Assembly: GCF_013266695.1 (NCBI RefSeq)
Contig: NZ_JABRXF010000003.1
Span: 310,001-374,000, forward strand
DNA: 64,000 nucleotides
From: Hongsoonwoonella zoysiae
GTDB taxonomy: Bacteria; Pseudomonadota; Alphaproteobacteria; Rhizobiales; Stappiaceae
Reading direction: 5' to 3'
The notes under the pieces are model-generated. The model did no database searches and was not told the origin of the DNA. It saw only the letters and a list, made by a program, of their open reading frames with translations. Of this stretch, positions 1-9,859 are shown piece after piece. Each line of letters begins with the position of its first letter. Position 1 is the stretch's first letter. The translations under genes and the position numbers were made by a program.

Positions 1-377
1 CATCGCTTGAAGTAAGGCAATACGTCCTCCCAGCCCCAGCCGGGGTTACCCATCGCCTTCCAGTCGTTGAAGTCGTCGTGCTGACCTCGGATATAAACCA
101 TGGCATTGATCGAACTGGAACCGCCCAGAACCTTGCCTCTCGGCCAGTATCCCTTGCGCCCGTTCAGCCCTGGATCCGCCTCGGTCTCATACATCCAGTT
201 AATCTTGCGATTGTAGAACGCCTTGCCATACCCGATCGGCATCCAGATCCAGAAATTCAGATCCGATCCGCCCGCCTCAAGCAGGCAAACCGTGAATTTG
301 CCATTTTCCGAAAGCCGGTCTGCAAGCACCGAGCCGGCAGAGCCGGCCCCAACAATGACGAAATCGAATTCGCGCAT
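1..377 (-). CDS. GMC-family FAD-dependent dehydrogenase (choline dehydrogenase-like), N-terminal part only
   Basis: Only the first 125 codons are in the window; the rest lies beyond position 1. The protein opens with an ADP-binding Rossmann motif for FAD (GAGSAG, residues 10-15). It later shows the GMC signature region around [15 protein letters not shown] (about residues 87-101). GMC enzymes oxidise alcohols such as choline or sugar alcohols with an FAD cofactor. The ATG at 377 lies 11 bases after the stop of the upstream permease gene, so it is probably the last gene of the ABC transporter operon and may oxidise the imported substrate. Substrate cannot be fixed from the N-terminus. BetA is the nearest well-known relative, but polyethylene glycol or other alcohol dehydrogenases share these motifs. 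Confidence 0.88.
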   Translation of the reverse strand, partial: MREFDFVIVGAGSAGSVLADRLSENGKFTVCLLEAGGSDLNFWIWMPIGYGKAFYNRKINWMYETEADPGLNGRKGYWPRGKVLGGSSSINAMVYIRGQHDDFNDWKAMGNPGWGWEDVLPYFKR

Positions 378-388
378 CGGTGCGTGGC

Positions 389-1249
389 CTATCTGGAGGA
401 TTTGTCGCGCTGGACAAGAATGGAAAGGAGCGCAAGCAGGCCCGAACCGACCATCAGGAAGAAGGAGACTGCGTTAAGCACGGGAGTGGAACCGACCTTC
501 GCCATGCGGTCATACATGGTGATCGTCAGCGGAGCCTCGGAACCGACCAGAAACAGGGTCGTGTTGAAATTCTCGAATGAGACGAGGAAGGCCACGATGC
601 CTGCCGCAATCATCGCGGGGCGCAGGAACGGCAGGGTGATCGTGCGCAATACACGTGCACGACTTGCACCGAGATTCAGCGCCGCCTCCTCCATCGTTTC
701 ATCGAATTTCTTGAGGCGCGCCGTGATAACCAGTGACGTGATGGTGGTGATGAAGGAGAATTGACCTAACACAACGAGGAAAATGCCTGGCCGCAGGAAC
801 TCCAGTTCGAGGTCGAGGTTGTTCTCAAGATAGTTTGCCGTGTCGCTTGCCAGCACCAGGATCGAGATACCCAGAATGACCCCCGGAATCACGAGCGGAA
901 TGACCATCACGATGTAGAAAAAGTTCTTTGCCGGAAACCGTCCGCGCACGAACAGAAAAGCGTTGGTTGTCCCGACAAATACCGACAGCGCCGAAACCGT
1001 GACCGCGATCACAAAAGAATAATAGAGCCCCCTCAGGAGACGCCGGTCATGAAACATGCCGAGTTTGGGTTCGGTGTCGTTGAAAAACCAGTCAAGCGTG
1101 AAGCCCTGCCAGGGAAGAGCGGGAAACAGGCTGTCATTGAAGGCGAAAGCGCCCGCCGCAATGAGAGGTGATGCGAGGAAGACGAAGAATACCGCCACAT
1201 AAAGGCGGAATCCCCAAAGGAACGGCGTGGATCTGTTTTGTGCAAGCAT
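389..1249 (-). CDS. ABC transporter permease, PotC/PotI family
   Basis: This 286-aa inner-membrane permease has about six hydrophobic segments. It carries the EAA-type loop ([20 protein letters not shown], about residues 188-207) that docks on the ATPase. It matches the second permease of spermidine/putrescine-type importers in length and in gene order. It sits 12 bases downstream of the first permease gene and just before the GMC dehydrogenase, so the transporter genes and the dehydrogenase form one operon. The likely substrate class is polyamines, opines or related small cationic or amine compounds; this is inferred from family only. Confidence 0.9.
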   Translation of the reverse strand: MLAQNRSTPFLWGFRLYVAVFFVFLASPLIAAGAFAFNDSLFPALPWQGFTLDWFFNDTEPKLGMFHDRRLLRGLYYSFVIAVTVSALSVFVGTTNAFLFVRGRFPAKNFFYIVMVIPLVIPGVILGISILVLASDTANYLENNLDLELEFLRPGIFLVVLGQFSFITTITSLVITARLKKFDETMEEAALNLGASRARVLRTITLPFLRPAMIAAGIVAFLVSFENFNTTLFLVGSEAPLTITMYDRMAKVGSTPVLNAVSFFLMVGSGLLALLSILVQRDKSSR

Positions 1250-1261
1250 CGCTCGTCCTCC

Positions 1262-2131
1262 TCAGCTCTTGGCAACGGTGTTGGCAAGAGTCTGACCGCT
1301 CAGCTTCAGGCCAAGCCAGATGACGGTCGATGTGAAGAGCAAGAGCAAAATGCCGAAGGCAGCGCCCGCCTCCCAGTTAAATCTCGTGATGAACTGATTG
1401 TATATCTGTTCGGTGAACCAGCTTGAGTTCTTACCGCCAAGAAGGATCGGCGTGAGATAGGAACCCGCAGTCAGCATGAAAACCACGATGCAGCCGGAAA
1501 CGATACCGGGCATCGCATAGGGGACGATGATCCGGCGGAGCACGGTGAAGCCGTTGCCGCCGAGATTGTATCCCGCCTCGATCATCGAATTGTCCATTCC
1601 GTCGAGCGTCGAGACGAGCGGCACGATCATGAAAAGCATGACCGTGTAGACCAGACCGATAATCACTGTCACATCGTTGTAAAGAAACTCGATCGGTTGA
1701 TTAACGATCCCGGCCCATTGCAGGAAAGAAGATATGACGCCGGTTTCCCGCAACAGCAAAATCCAGCCGAAGGCGCGTATCAGATCGCTGACCCATAGCG
1801 GGATAAGACAGATCAGAAAAAGCGCGCCGCGCGTGCGATTGCTCGCTAGCTTCGCGATGTAATAGGCGATGGGAAAACCAATCAAGAGCGCCAGTGCCGT
1901 CACCAGGAGCGACATGGAACCCGTGCGCAGCAACGTGTTCCAGTAGATCGGTTCATTGATGAAATCCAGATAGTTGGCAAAACCGAACTCATAGACGCGC
2001 GGGGCTACTTTCTCGCGCAGGGAAAGCCTGATCATGCCTATATGCGGCAAAACGACCAGCAGCGCGATCCACAGAGCGAACGGCGCGAAGAGAAGGATCA
2101 TCGCAAGGCGCCTGAAATCCTTTTGAAGCAT
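1262..2131 (-). CDS. ABC transporter permease, PotB/PotH family
   Basis: A 289-aa inner-membrane permease with six predicted hydrophobic segments and a cytoplasmic EAA-type loop (MIEAGYNLGGNGFTVLRRII). I place the start at the ATG at 2131 (protein begins MLQKDFRRL). It overlaps the stop of the ATPase gene by one base (TGATG), a typical coupled start. An upstream in-frame ATG at 2158 would lie inside the ATPase coding sequence. With the PotC-like partner it forms the heterodimeric channel of a type I importer of the polyamine/iron/opine subgroup. Confidence 0.9.
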   Translation of the reverse strand: MLQKDFRRLAMILLFAPFALWIALLVVLPHIGMIRLSLREKVAPRVYEFGFANYLDFINEPIYWNTLLRTGSMSLLVTALALLIGFPIAYYIAKLASNRTRGALFLICLIPLWVSDLIRAFGWILLLRETGVISSFLQWAGIVNQPIEFLYNDVTVIIGLVYTVMLFMIVPLVSTLDGMDNSMIEAGYNLGGNGFTVLRRIIVPYAMPGIVSGCIVVFMLTAGSYLTPILLGGKNSSWFTEQIYNQFITRFNWEAGAAFGILLLLFTSTVIWLGLKLSGQTLANTVAKS

Positions 2132-3258
2132 CAGGCCGCCCCCCGGGAAGCGAAGCACATGGCCTGCCTGGAAGACCAGAAGAGATACACATTCTCTCCG
2201 GGCCTGATGTCGTTTTGGCCCGTCAATGTAACATCGGCCTCGATGAGCTCTCCCTGCGGGCCACGCACGAGAACGCGGCTGTTCGCGCCATTGAAAAGCA
2301 GGCTGTCGACGATGCCTTCCATCCGGTTATCGCCGGTCGCAGCCGCGTCATCGGCATCGGCATCGGTTTGGCGGACCGCATGGATGAATTCCGGACGCAC
2401 GAAAATTTCGACACTTGCCCCTTCCGGGATATTTTCACCACCAGCGGCGGTAAAGGCCATTTCGAGGCCTTGTTCGGTTTCCACCTTCCCGCCACTGCCG
2501 TCGCTGGATTTCACCCTGCCGGACCAGCGGTTGCTGTCGCCGACGAACGCCGCGACGAACGCCGTCTTCGGACGGTGATAAAGATCCTGAGGCTTGCCGA
2601 TCTGCTCGAACTGGCCCTGGTTCATAATGGCGACATGATCCGACATCACCAAAGCTTCCGACTGATCGTGCGTAATGTAGATGAAGGTCGTGTTGAACTG
2701 ATGCTGCAAAAGCTTGAGCTCGATCTTCATGGCCTCGCGCAGCTTCAGGTCAAGCGCGCCCAATGGCTCGTCGAGCAAGAGAACGTCGGGATCGAGCACC
2801 ATGCAGCGCGCGATTGCAATCCGCTGCTTCTGGCCGCCCGAAAGCTGGTGGATTTCCCGTTCTGCCACATCTGGCAGGGCGATACGCTCCAGTACGTCAT
2901 GTACCTTCCGTTTGATTTCCGCGTTTCCCACACCATTGCAGCGCAGCCCGTAAGCGATGTTCTCATAGACATTCATCATCGGGAAAAGGGCTAGGTGCTG
3001 GAACACCATTTTGACGTTGCGCTTGTTCGGCGGAGTGCCGAGAACGGAGCGACCCTTGATCTTGATGTCCCCGCCACTCGGCTCCTCGAAGCCTGCGATC
3101 ATGCGCATCAATGTGGTCTTGCCGCAGCCGGAAGGCCCGAGAATTGAAAAGAACGAGCCGCTCGGAATGTCGAAGGAAACGTCGTCCACGGCACGAATGG
3201 AGCCGAAAGACTTGGCAATATTGATGCATTCCAGATCGTACATCGGGGAAGTCGTCAT
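2131..3258 (-). CDS. ABC transporter ATP-binding protein, PotA family
   Basis: A 375-aa ATPase that powers the importer from the cytoplasmic side. Visible motifs are Walker A GPSGCGKTT (41-49), Q-loop Q87, signature LSGGQ (139-143), Walker B LLLDEP (about 160-164) and the H-loop THDQSEA. The C-terminal third has the beta-rich TOBE-type region usual in PotA/CysA/MalK-type ATPases. The chosen start is the ATG at 3258 (MTTSPMYDL). The frame stays open to 3381, but that extra stretch is proline- and arginine-rich and unlike the family. A second ATG at 3243 is also possible. No strong ribosome site is visible at either. Confidence 0.92.
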   Translation of the reverse strand: MTTSPMYDLECINIAKSFGSIRAVDDVSFDIPSGSFFSILGPSGCGKTTLMRMIAGFEEPSGGDIKIKGRSVLGTPPNKRNVKMVFQHLALFPMMNVYENIAYGLRCNGVGNAEIKRKVHDVLERIALPDVAEREIHQLSGGQKQRIAIARCMVLDPDVLLLDEPLGALDLKLREAMKIELKLLQHQFNTTFIYITHDQSEALVMSDHVAIMNQGQFEQIGKPQDLYHRPKTAFVAAFVGDSNRWSGRVKSSDGSGGKVETEQGLEMAFTAAGGENIPEGASVEIFVRPEFIHAVRQTDADADDAAATGDNRMEGIVDSLLFNGANSRVLVRGPQGELIEADVTLTGQNDIRPGENVYLFWSSRQAMCFASRGAA

Positions 3259-3410
3259 GAGGTGGTGCCACTTGGATGGGGACAGGTAATTGGGGGACGC
3301 CGCCGGGTAGCGGCATCCCCCATCTGAAAAGGGCCGGCGTTCCGCCCGCGGATGGCATGAACGTGCCGAAACCCGACGCACCGAAGCGATGCGTCAAGGC
3401 TTAGCAGGGC

Positions 3411-4487
3411 TCAGCCGCCGGTTGCCGCCTTGATCTTCTCAAGCGTACGGCCTTCCATGTCCTCGACACCCGGAGGAATGTTGGCGAAGAACTTGAGGTT
3501 ATCGATATCGGCATCGGTGAAGGCGGCATTCACAGCGGCCTTCTTGTCTTCCGGAAGCAGGTCCTTGGCTCCCTTTACGGAAGCAATCGCCCCCGTGCTG
3601 GCGGACATGATGGTCACGTTTTCCGGCTGCAGGACGAAATTGATCCACTTGTAAGCGGCATCGTCCGCCTTGCCCTTGGCCGGGATCGCGAAAGTGTCGA
3701 TCCAGGCAAGCGCCCCGGTTTCCGGGGGAATGAAGACGATATTCTGGTTCTGGTCGTAGAGCTTGTAGGCGGTGGAATCCCATGTTTCGGATGCCACGAT
3801 TTCACCGGACAGCATCATTGCCGACAGATCGTCGCCGCTGTTCCAGTAAGCCTTGATATTGTCTTTACACTCGATCAGCTTGTCCGCAACCTTGTCCAGA
3901 ATTTGCTGATATTTCTCAAGGTCCGAATAGGCGGCGAACGGATCCTCACCCATCGCGAAGGCAGTGCCGAGCAGGATCGTGCGCTTCAGGCGCATCGACG
4001 TCTTGCCCTTGTACTGCGGATCGCAGAGGTCGTCCCAGCCCTTGAAGTCAGGGGCCTTGGTCTTGTCGGCCATGAGGCCAGACGTGCCCCACTGGTGCGG
4101 CACGGCATAGACTTCGCCATCGATCGTCGTGTTCGCCTTCACACCATCGAGCAGCTTGGCCTGCATGGCGTCGGTGTTGATTTTCGAAAGATCGAGCGGC
4201 TTGTAGATTTCATACTCAAGCTGCGCCGCATAGATACGGTCATGGCTTGGCTGAGCCAGGTCATAACCCGCCCCGCCCGTGGCACGCAGCTTGGCGATCA
4301 TTTCCTCGTTGTTGGAGAAAGTGACCTCAACCTCGATATCCGGGTATTCTTCCTCGAACTTCTGGATCAGCTCTTCCGGAGCATAGGAGCCCCAGGTCAG
4401 AAGGCGCAGCGTTTCCGCCTGCGCGGTGCCGGCGCCCGCCAGCATCGTTGCAGCCAGCAAACTGGCGACAGTCATCTTGATCCGCAT
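3411..4487 (-). CDS. Periplasmic solute-binding protein, PotD/PotF family
   Basis: This 358-aa protein begins with a clear Sec signal peptide (about residues 1-24, ending in AQA before E). The mature part has the PotD-like layout: LRLLTWGSYAPEELIQKFEE near the start and a second-lobe hinge region around IAYLDTF-like sequence (ALAWIDTFAIP). It captures the substrate in the periplasm and delivers it to the two permeases. It is the first gene of the operon, and its promoter region faces the racemase-family gene. The gap of about 150 bases to the ATPase gene is longer than elsewhere in the operon, which is common after a highly expressed binding protein. Confidence 0.92.
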   Translation of the reverse strand: MRIKMTVASLLAATMLAGAGTAQAETLRLLTWGSYAPEELIQKFEEEYPDIEVEVTFSNNEEMIAKLRATGGAGYDLAQPSHDRIYAAQLEYEIYKPLDLSKINTDAMQAKLLDGVKANTTIDGEVYAVPHQWGTSGLMADKTKAPDFKGWDDLCDPQYKGKTSMRLKRTILLGTAFAMGEDPFAAYSDLEKYQQILDKVADKLIECKDNIKAYWNSGDDLSAMMLSGEIVASETWDSTAYKLYDQNQNIVFIPPETGALAWIDTFAIPAKGKADDAAYKWINFVLQPENVTIMSASTGAIASVKGAKDLLPEDKKAAVNAAFTDADIDNLKFFANIPPGVEDMEGRTLEKIKAATGG

Positions 4488-5046
4488 TATTTCCTCCCTT
4501 CAACCCAATCCACACCGTCTATTTGTTCTAGGCAAAAGCTTAGGGTCTGGGCTGTAAAATATATCCTTTACAGATAATCTTACAGTCCAATCCGGCACGC
4601 TTCATCGTCGACTTGAGCGATGAAACCGTTTCGTATCAAAGCAGGTTTCTTTGAAGCGTGCATACACCTTTTCGTATTTCATCCGGCGATATGCTGCCGA
4701 AGCCGAGGCTTCGCGAAGCACCGGTTGCCGCGGGAGAATGCCGCCGTGAGCCTTTGTTGCGCCGCCAGTTCCTTGCCCACATATGCTCCGGTGCCGACGC
4801 GGGGTTCCAGAAGCGCCTTGGCAATAATTCACGCGACCCGTTGTAGAGCTGGACCGAAACCCGCCGGGCGGTGGATTTATCGATCCGGGCCGAGGATAGC
4901 AGGGCACCGGCGCGGCGTTTCATCGGGCCTGATGATTGGTATCGCAATTTCCGCAAAACGGACCTTTTATGAAGGCCAATCGCTGATATTTTGGCAAGCC
5001 TGAATCCATCTCGCTTCCGGGCGCGCCAAAAAAGTCCAGATCAGCC
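4488..5046. other. 559-bp divergent intergenic region without an intact gene
   Basis: This gap separates the binding-protein gene (leftward) from the racemase-family gene (rightward) and must hold both promoters. The left part is AT-rich and carries a palindromic operator (see 4552-4585). Between about 4600 and 4950 all six frames give only short open stretches. On the minus strand two frames yield pieces vaguely like the start of a GntR-type regulator, but neither is continuous, so at most this is a decayed remnant. I see no RNA gene. Confidence 0.5.
4552..4585. promoter_or_regulatory. Palindromic operator upstream of the ABC importer operon
   Basis: CTGTAAA at 4552-4558 and TTTACAG at 4567-4573 form a perfect 7-bp inverted repeat with an 8-bp spacer. 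A further half-site, CTTACAG, follows at 4579-4585, twelve bases after the second arm. The site lies 65-98 bases upstream of the binding-protein ATG, where a repressor or activator would act. The protein that binds is not in the window. Confidence 0.5.
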
Positions 5047-6153
5047 ATGAAAATCCGCTCGATAGAGACCTTCACCAATGAGTTCGTCTGTTTCCTCCGC
5101 GTGACAACAGATACGAACACGCAAGGCTGGGGTCAGGTCGCACCGTATTATGCGGATATCACGGCCGAGGTTGTTCATCGGCAGGTCGCGCCATATGCGC
5201 TCGGTCATGATGCTCTCGATATCCCGCACCTGATGGAAATCATTCCCGAGCGCGAGCATAAATTTCCGGGCTCTTACCTGCGCCGCGCCATGGGTGGCCT
5301 CGATACCGCGCTTTTCGACCTCCGCGGCAAGCTGGAAGGCAAGCCCGTTTGCGAACTGCTTGGCGGAACGCCGGGCAGGATACGGGCATATGGTTCATCC
5401 ATGAAGCGGGACATCACACCGAACGATGAAGCCTATCGACTGAAAAAGCTGCAGGACGAACATGGCTTTACCGCTTTCAAGTTCCGCATCGGCGCCGAAT
5501 GCGGGCGCAACCAGGACGAATGGCCGGGCCGGACAGAGGAGATCGTGCCGACAATGCGCAAAGCTTTTAGCGACGATACGGCCCTCCTCGTCGACGCCAA
5601 TTCCTGCTACTCGCCGGAAAAGGCGATCGAGATCGGCAGGTTCTTGCAGGACAACGGCATCAGCCACTACGAGGAGCCCTGCCCCTATTGGCATTATTAC
5701 CAGACCAAGCAGGTAACCGACGCACTGGATATCGACGTCACTGGCGGCGAACAGGATTGTTCGCTCGTGGACTGGCAACGCATGATCGACGATCGCGTCG
5801 TTGACATCATCCAGCCGGATGTCTGCTATCTGGGCGGTATGGTAAGAACCCTGAAGGTGGCTCAGATGGCGCATGAAGCCGAGATCGCCTGCACGCCCCA
5901 TTCCGCCAACCTGTCACTCGTTACGCTTTTCACGATGCATTTGCTGCGGGCAATTCCCAATCCCGGCAAATACCTGGAATTCTCGATCGAGGGGGAGGAT
6001 TACTATCCATGGCAGGACGGCCTCTTCGTATCCTCGCCTTATGATATCGAGGACGGTCATGTGGTTGTGAGCGATGCCCCAGGCTGGGGCGTTGAGATCA
6101 ATCCCGATTGGCTTGCCCGTTCCACTTACAAGATCAGCGAGGCTCAGGCCTGA
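5047..6153 (+). CDS. Mandelate racemase/muconate lactonizing enzyme family dehydratase
   Basis: A 368-aa enolase-superfamily enzyme. The three metal ligands are visible: D183 (VDAN), E209/E210 (YEEP) and E235 (GGEQ). The acid/base set is also present: K145-x-R147 at the end of the second barrel strand and a D258/H285 pair (QPD and TPHSAN). This matches the mandelate racemase subgroup, whose members dehydrate or racemise acid sugars; KxR instead of KxK is a variant. It heads a plus-strand unit, with an aldehyde dehydrogenase gene starting two bases after its stop. Together they suggest sugar-acid breakdown, with dehydration followed by oxidation of a semialdehyde. The exact substrate is unknown. 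Confidence 0.88.
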   Translation: MKIRSIETFTNEFVCFLRVTTDTNTQGWGQVAPYYADITAEVVHRQVAPYALGHDALDIPHLMEIIPEREHKFPGSYLRRAMGGLDTALFDLRGKLEGKPVCELLGGTPGRIRAYGSSMKRDITPNDEAYRLKKLQDEHGFTAFKFRIGAECGRNQDEWPGRTEEIVPTMRKAFSDDTALLVDANSCYSPEKAIEIGRFLQDNGISHYEEPCPYWHYYQTKQVTDALDIDVTGGEQDCSLVDWQRMIDDRVVDIIQPDVCYLGGMVRTLKVAQMAHEAEIACTPHSANLSLVTLFTMHLLRAIPNPGKYLEFSIEGEDYYPWQDGLFVSSPYDIEDGHVVVSDAPGWGVEINPDWLARSTYKISEAQA

Positions 6154-6155
6154 TC

Positions 6156-7652
6156 ATGTCGAGCGCCAGAACACTCGCGGCCGAAGTACTGCGCTCCGGT
6201 ACCCTGCACGGTTTGCCGGAAGGCCATTTCATTGATGGTAGTTTCACAAAACCCTCCCACAACCGGACCATGGAAAGCTTCGATCCCGGGCGGGGGGGGG
6301 AGGCATTCGCGTCCTTCGCCGCCGGTACTGTTGAAGATGTCAACAATGCCGTGGAATGCGCTCGAACAGCATTCGAGAGAGGTTGGCGCGACACGCCTCA
6401 GGTCGAGCGTGCCCGTATCCTGCGCCGTGCCTCCGACCTGATCCTGGAAAATCTGGATCGTTTGGCGGTTGCCGAAAGCCTCGATAGCGGCAAGCCTCTG
6501 CAGGAAGCGCTTGGCGATGTGCGCGGCGCTTCGCGTACATTCGAATATTACGCCGGCGCCTGCGACAAACTGCAGGGAGACAGCTTTCCCTTGGGCCTGA
6601 CTATATGGGTTATTCGATACATGAGCCGGCCGGCGTAACCGCGCATATCATTCCCTGGAACTTTCCGATCTCCACGACCGCGCGTGGCATTGCACCAGCA
6701 CTTGCCGCAGGATGCACCGTTGTCGCCAAGCCGGCGAAGCAAACGCCCTTTACCGCGCTGCTGCTCGCGGAACTTCTGGCAAAAGCCGGGCTGCCTGCCG
6801 GCGTCTGCAATATAGTCACGGGAACAGGCGCGGATGTCGGCACCCCGCTTACGCGCCATCCGCAAGTCGACCACATCACCTTCACCGGTTCCGTCCAAAC
6901 CGGGAGAGCCGTCATGAAAGCCGCGGCGGACGAAATAACTCGCGTCGTTCTGGAACTTGGTGGAAAGTCTCCGGTCGTCGTCCTGAAGGACTGCGACCGT
7001 GAACAGGCGCTCGCTGGCGTCATGGGCGCGATTTTCGAGCACGCCGGCCAGATTTGTTCGGCCGGATCACGACTTGTGATCGAACGCGAAATCCACGCTG
7101 AGTTCGTCGCAGAACTTATTGCCCGCACGAGAGCTCTCAAACCGGGGCACGGATTGCGCGAACCCGATCTCGGCCCGGTCAATTCCGCCCAACACCTTGA
7201 GAAAATCGCCGGCTTCGTCGAACATGCGAGGGCGGCAGGTGCCAATATCGCAACGGGGGGTTCGGCGACGAGCGATCCTGAAACAGGTAAGGGATGGTTT
7301 TTCGAGCCCACTATCATCGATGGAGCGGCCCCTGCCGACGAAGTCGTTTGCGAAGAGATATTCGGGCCCGTTCTGACGATCCAGATAGCCGAAGATGGCG
7401 ATCATGCACTGGCGCTCGCCAACGACTGCCAATATGGGCTGGTTGCCGGCATCTACACCCGGGATTTTGTAAAAGCCCACCAGTTCGCACGGAAAACCGA
7501 CGCGGGCCAGATCTACATCAACGAATATTTCGCAGGTGGCATAGAAGTTCCCTTCGGAGGTAACAAAAAAATCCGGTTTCGGCCGTGAGAAAGGCATCGA
7601 GGGATTGAAATCCTACTGCAAAACCAAGAGTATCGTTGCGAAAATTTCCTGA
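6156..7652 (+). pseudogene. NAD(P)-dependent aldehyde dehydrogenase, disrupted by two frameshifts
   Basis: Read across three frame segments this is a full-length aldehyde dehydrogenase of about 498 residues. Segment one starts at the ATG at 6156 and is good to about 6594. A missing C in GGGCC(C)TGAC then shifts the frame. Segment two runs to about 7570 and carries PWNFP, the catalytic Glu (LELGGKSP) and the catalytic Cys (GQICSAG). An extra A in a run of seven at 7565-7571 then shifts the frame again, just before the family's C-terminal GNKKSGFGREKG. The last segment ends at TGA 7650-7652. A run of nine G at 6292-6300 also lies in segment one without breaking frame. Either a recent pseudogene or homopolymer sequencing errors. 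Family members oxidise semialdehydes, fitting the upstream dehydratase. Confidence 0.85.
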
Positions 7653-7882
7653 AAATCGCTGGACCCCATTGCTTGCTCGGAATGCCCCCTAAAAGCGGCC
7701 GCAACCTGCAGGCGCTTGCGCGAATTGTTGTTCTGGGCGATAAATTGCCAATTGCGTGCACATACACGCTTTCGAATAGATTGTTGCCGCACTTTGTAAA
7801 AAGCAGGCCAAGCTGGTTGCCAGAATCGCGGTCGGATAGGCGAAACGTGATCGGCACCCCGAAATCCGGAGTTGAAACCCGT

Positions 7883-8227
7883 ATGAAGAAATCAGGTTAT
7901 CGGTCGGCCGCGTGCGTTGTGATAGCGGCATCCCTCCTTGCCGGTTGCGCCGGCATTCCAGGATTGTCCTCGCTCGGCAACGGTCAGGACGGCGCTTTCG
8001 CGCATGAGGGCAAAACCTGGATCGTCACCGATGACACCGTACAATCCAAGATTGTTACGTCTCCCTCCGGATTGTCCTTTGGTTTTTTCGGGGCCTCTGA
8101 CGAAAGAAGCACGCGCAGGCAGATCGCCCAGGCGTATTTGAACGAGCAAGGCCGGGAGAATTGCTTTGCTCTCGATACGAAGAAGATCTCTTCGTCCGAA
8201 TATGAAAGCCAGTATATCTGCGCCTGA
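7883..8227 (+). CDS. Small predicted lipoprotein, family not recognised
   Basis: A 114-aa protein with a positively charged start, a hydrophobic stretch and a lipobox LLAGC (18-22), so it should be lipid-anchored at C22 after export. The mature part is short and polar, with two further cysteines near the C-terminus (NCFALD and YICA) that could form a disulphide. The ATG at 7883 follows GGAG by eleven bases. The frame is open upstream to 7673, but that part lacks any signal-peptide logic. I do not recognise the family and infer only an envelope location. Confidence 0.7.
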   Translation: MKKSGYRSAACVVIAASLLAGCAGIPGLSSLGNGQDGAFAHEGKTWIVTDDTVQSKIVTSPSGLSFGFFGASDERSTRRQIAQAYLNEQGRENCFALDTKKISSSEYESQYICA

Positions 8228-8370
8228 TTTCATTTCGCATCGCGTCGGCGGAGATCGTCACCTTCGCGACAGGTATGATTTGATGATGTCGCCTGGCGAA
8301 CGGGCTCCATCGTCAAACTCAATGGGCGTTTCCGCCCTGTTTGCGACAGTCGTTTTCCGGCTGAATTCGC

Positions 8371-9177
8371 TCAACCCATGCCGAGGATTTGCCGCACCTC
8401 GAACGCCGTGGCCAGGGTGCGGTCGAACCTTACGGCTTCTTGCGCGGCAGAACGCACCAGCGCTGCATTGTTTTCAGCCGTGGTCCCGTCAGGCAGCAAG
8501 GTGTTGTTTTCAAACCCTACCCGCGCATGGCCGCCCAGAATTGCGGCCAGAACCGTAGCCTTGTGCTCAAGGTCCCGGAATGCGCAGACGGACCAGATAT
8601 CGCGCTCTTGGGCAACCTGCAGGAAATCGACAAGATCGCGCGCCGACGCCGTACCCGCTTGTGAATAGCGCCCAAGGACAAACAGAAGAAAAGCTTCTTC
8701 AAAAGGAATTACACCTTTGTCGCGCAGCGCGTGAAAACGCCTCAGGTCGTTCGCATCGTAGACGATGAATTGCGGCGCAACATGACTGGCGAGCATCCAG
8801 TTGAAAAGCGCCGCAGCTTCCGCTTCATGCTCTTCGTCGGGAATGATCTCCCTGACGGCGAGAGAAACGGCTTCGGCGCGAACTTCTCGCACGAGTTTTA
8901 TCTGTTCAGCGGCCGTATAGCGTCCGACAGCTTCCGTCGTGATCTGCACGACGAGCCTGTCGCCCACTTCCCTGCGGATCGCCTGTGTCACCTGGGAGTA
9001 AGCGGCGGCATCGAGGAGATGCGCACCGGCCTTGTCACGCACATGTACGTGGATCATCGAAGCGCCTGCCTCACAAACCTCGGCGGCCGTGCGCGCTATA
9101 TCGCTGGCGGTGATTGGCAGAGCCGGGTGATCGCTCGGCATCTTCCGCGCGCCGTTCGGAGCGGACATCAGGATCAT
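8371..9177 (-). CDS. Beta-keto acid cleavage enzyme (BKACE, DUF849 family)
   Basis: A 268-aa TIM-barrel enzyme of the family that condenses a beta-keto acid with acetyl-CoA, giving acetoacetate and a new CoA ester. The prototype is Kce of lysine fermentation. Visible family marks are SAPNGAR near the start, the zinc-binding HVHVRD (H43 and H45) and the late GFENN with its metal-ligand Glu. The ATG at 9177 fits the family start; a longer in-frame start at 9213 exists. It is transcribed alone toward the lipoprotein gene. The substrate varies across the family and cannot be named here. Confidence 0.85.
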   Translation of the reverse strand: MILMSAPNGARKMPSDHPALPITASDIARTAAEVCEAGASMIHVHVRDKAGAHLLDAAAYSQVTQAIRREVGDRLVVQITTEAVGRYTAAEQIKLVREVRAEAVSLAVREIIPDEEHEAEAAALFNWMLASHVAPQFIVYDANDLRRFHALRDKGVIPFEEAFLLFVLGRYSQAGTASARDLVDFLQVAQERDIWSVCAFRDLEHKATVLAAILGGHARVGFENNTLLPDGTTAENNAALVRSAAQEAVRFDRTLATAFEVRQILGMG

Positions 9178-9343
9178 GCGCGTCGCGCCGGTCCGTATTT
9201 TTTCGCCAGCCATCCCTAGAAATCACCCCTTTGTAACGCCGAAGCATACCAAGGCGGAAATTAAACCTGTTGCTCGAGGAGCCTCAACCCGCGAGTTTCA
9301 AGTATTGGGCGTTATGTGGGAATTTTACAGAAGGCCGCCGAAA

Positions 9344-9859
9344 TCAACCGAGCGCCAGGCGCTGACCATCCTGACCGTCCACACCCTGCCAGATTTTCTG
9401 GCGATTGCGAATCTCGCGCGGGGCCGGACCGAAGTAGCTCGGTGTCTTCACAAAATCGCGTGGGTGCATGATGACGCTCGAAACACGCTGATAAAGCGCC
9501 TTTGCAGAAATCGGCTTGGAGAGAAGCTCATGCACACCCAGCCGTCGCGCCTCTATGATACGGCTTCGCTCCGTATGGCCGGTGACCATAATGATCGGAA
9601 TGTAGGCGAACGGATTTTGCGGACTGCGGATCATGCGCACCATATCCGCGCCGTCCAGGATCGGCATGACCCAATCGAGGATGAGAATATCCGGGTTTGC
9701 GCGCTCCATCGCCTCGAGGCCCGACGCGCCGTCTTCGGCTTCGACGATCCGCCTTGCGCCAAATCCCTGCAACATCGTACGCAGGATCGTGCGCATGTAG
9801 GCACTGTCCTCAACCAGCAAAAACGTCAAAGATGCAAGATCCAGACTCAACGCGAGCAT
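9344..9859 (-). CDS. Single-domain response regulator (CheY-like receiver with C-terminal tail)
   Basis: A 171-aa protein whose first 125 residues form a receiver domain. It has acidic E17/D18 (LVED), phospho-acceptor D62 (ILDW), T93 (VTG) and K115 (SKP). The remaining 45 residues are basic and polar with no DNA-binding or enzyme domain. No histidine kinase gene is adjacent, so its partner is elsewhere. Such stand-alone receivers act by protein contact in motility, cell-cycle or stress relays. The gene is isolated, with about 130 and 200 bases of non-coding DNA on its two sides. Confidence 0.85.
   Translation of the reverse strand: MLALSLDLASLTFLLVEDSAYMRTILRTMLQGFGARRIVEAEDGASGLEAMERANPDILILDWVMPILDGADMVRMIRSPQNPFAYIPIIMVTGHTERSRIIEARRLGVHELLSKPISAKALYQRVSSVIMHPRDFVKTPSYFGPAPREIRNRQKIWQGVDGQDGQRLALG

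Noticed and set aside
4620-5003. 127-codon plus-strand open frame in the importer/dehydratase gap
   Set aside because: No recognisable motif, no good ribosome site and odd composition; overlapping frames on the other strand are equally plausible, so none is called.
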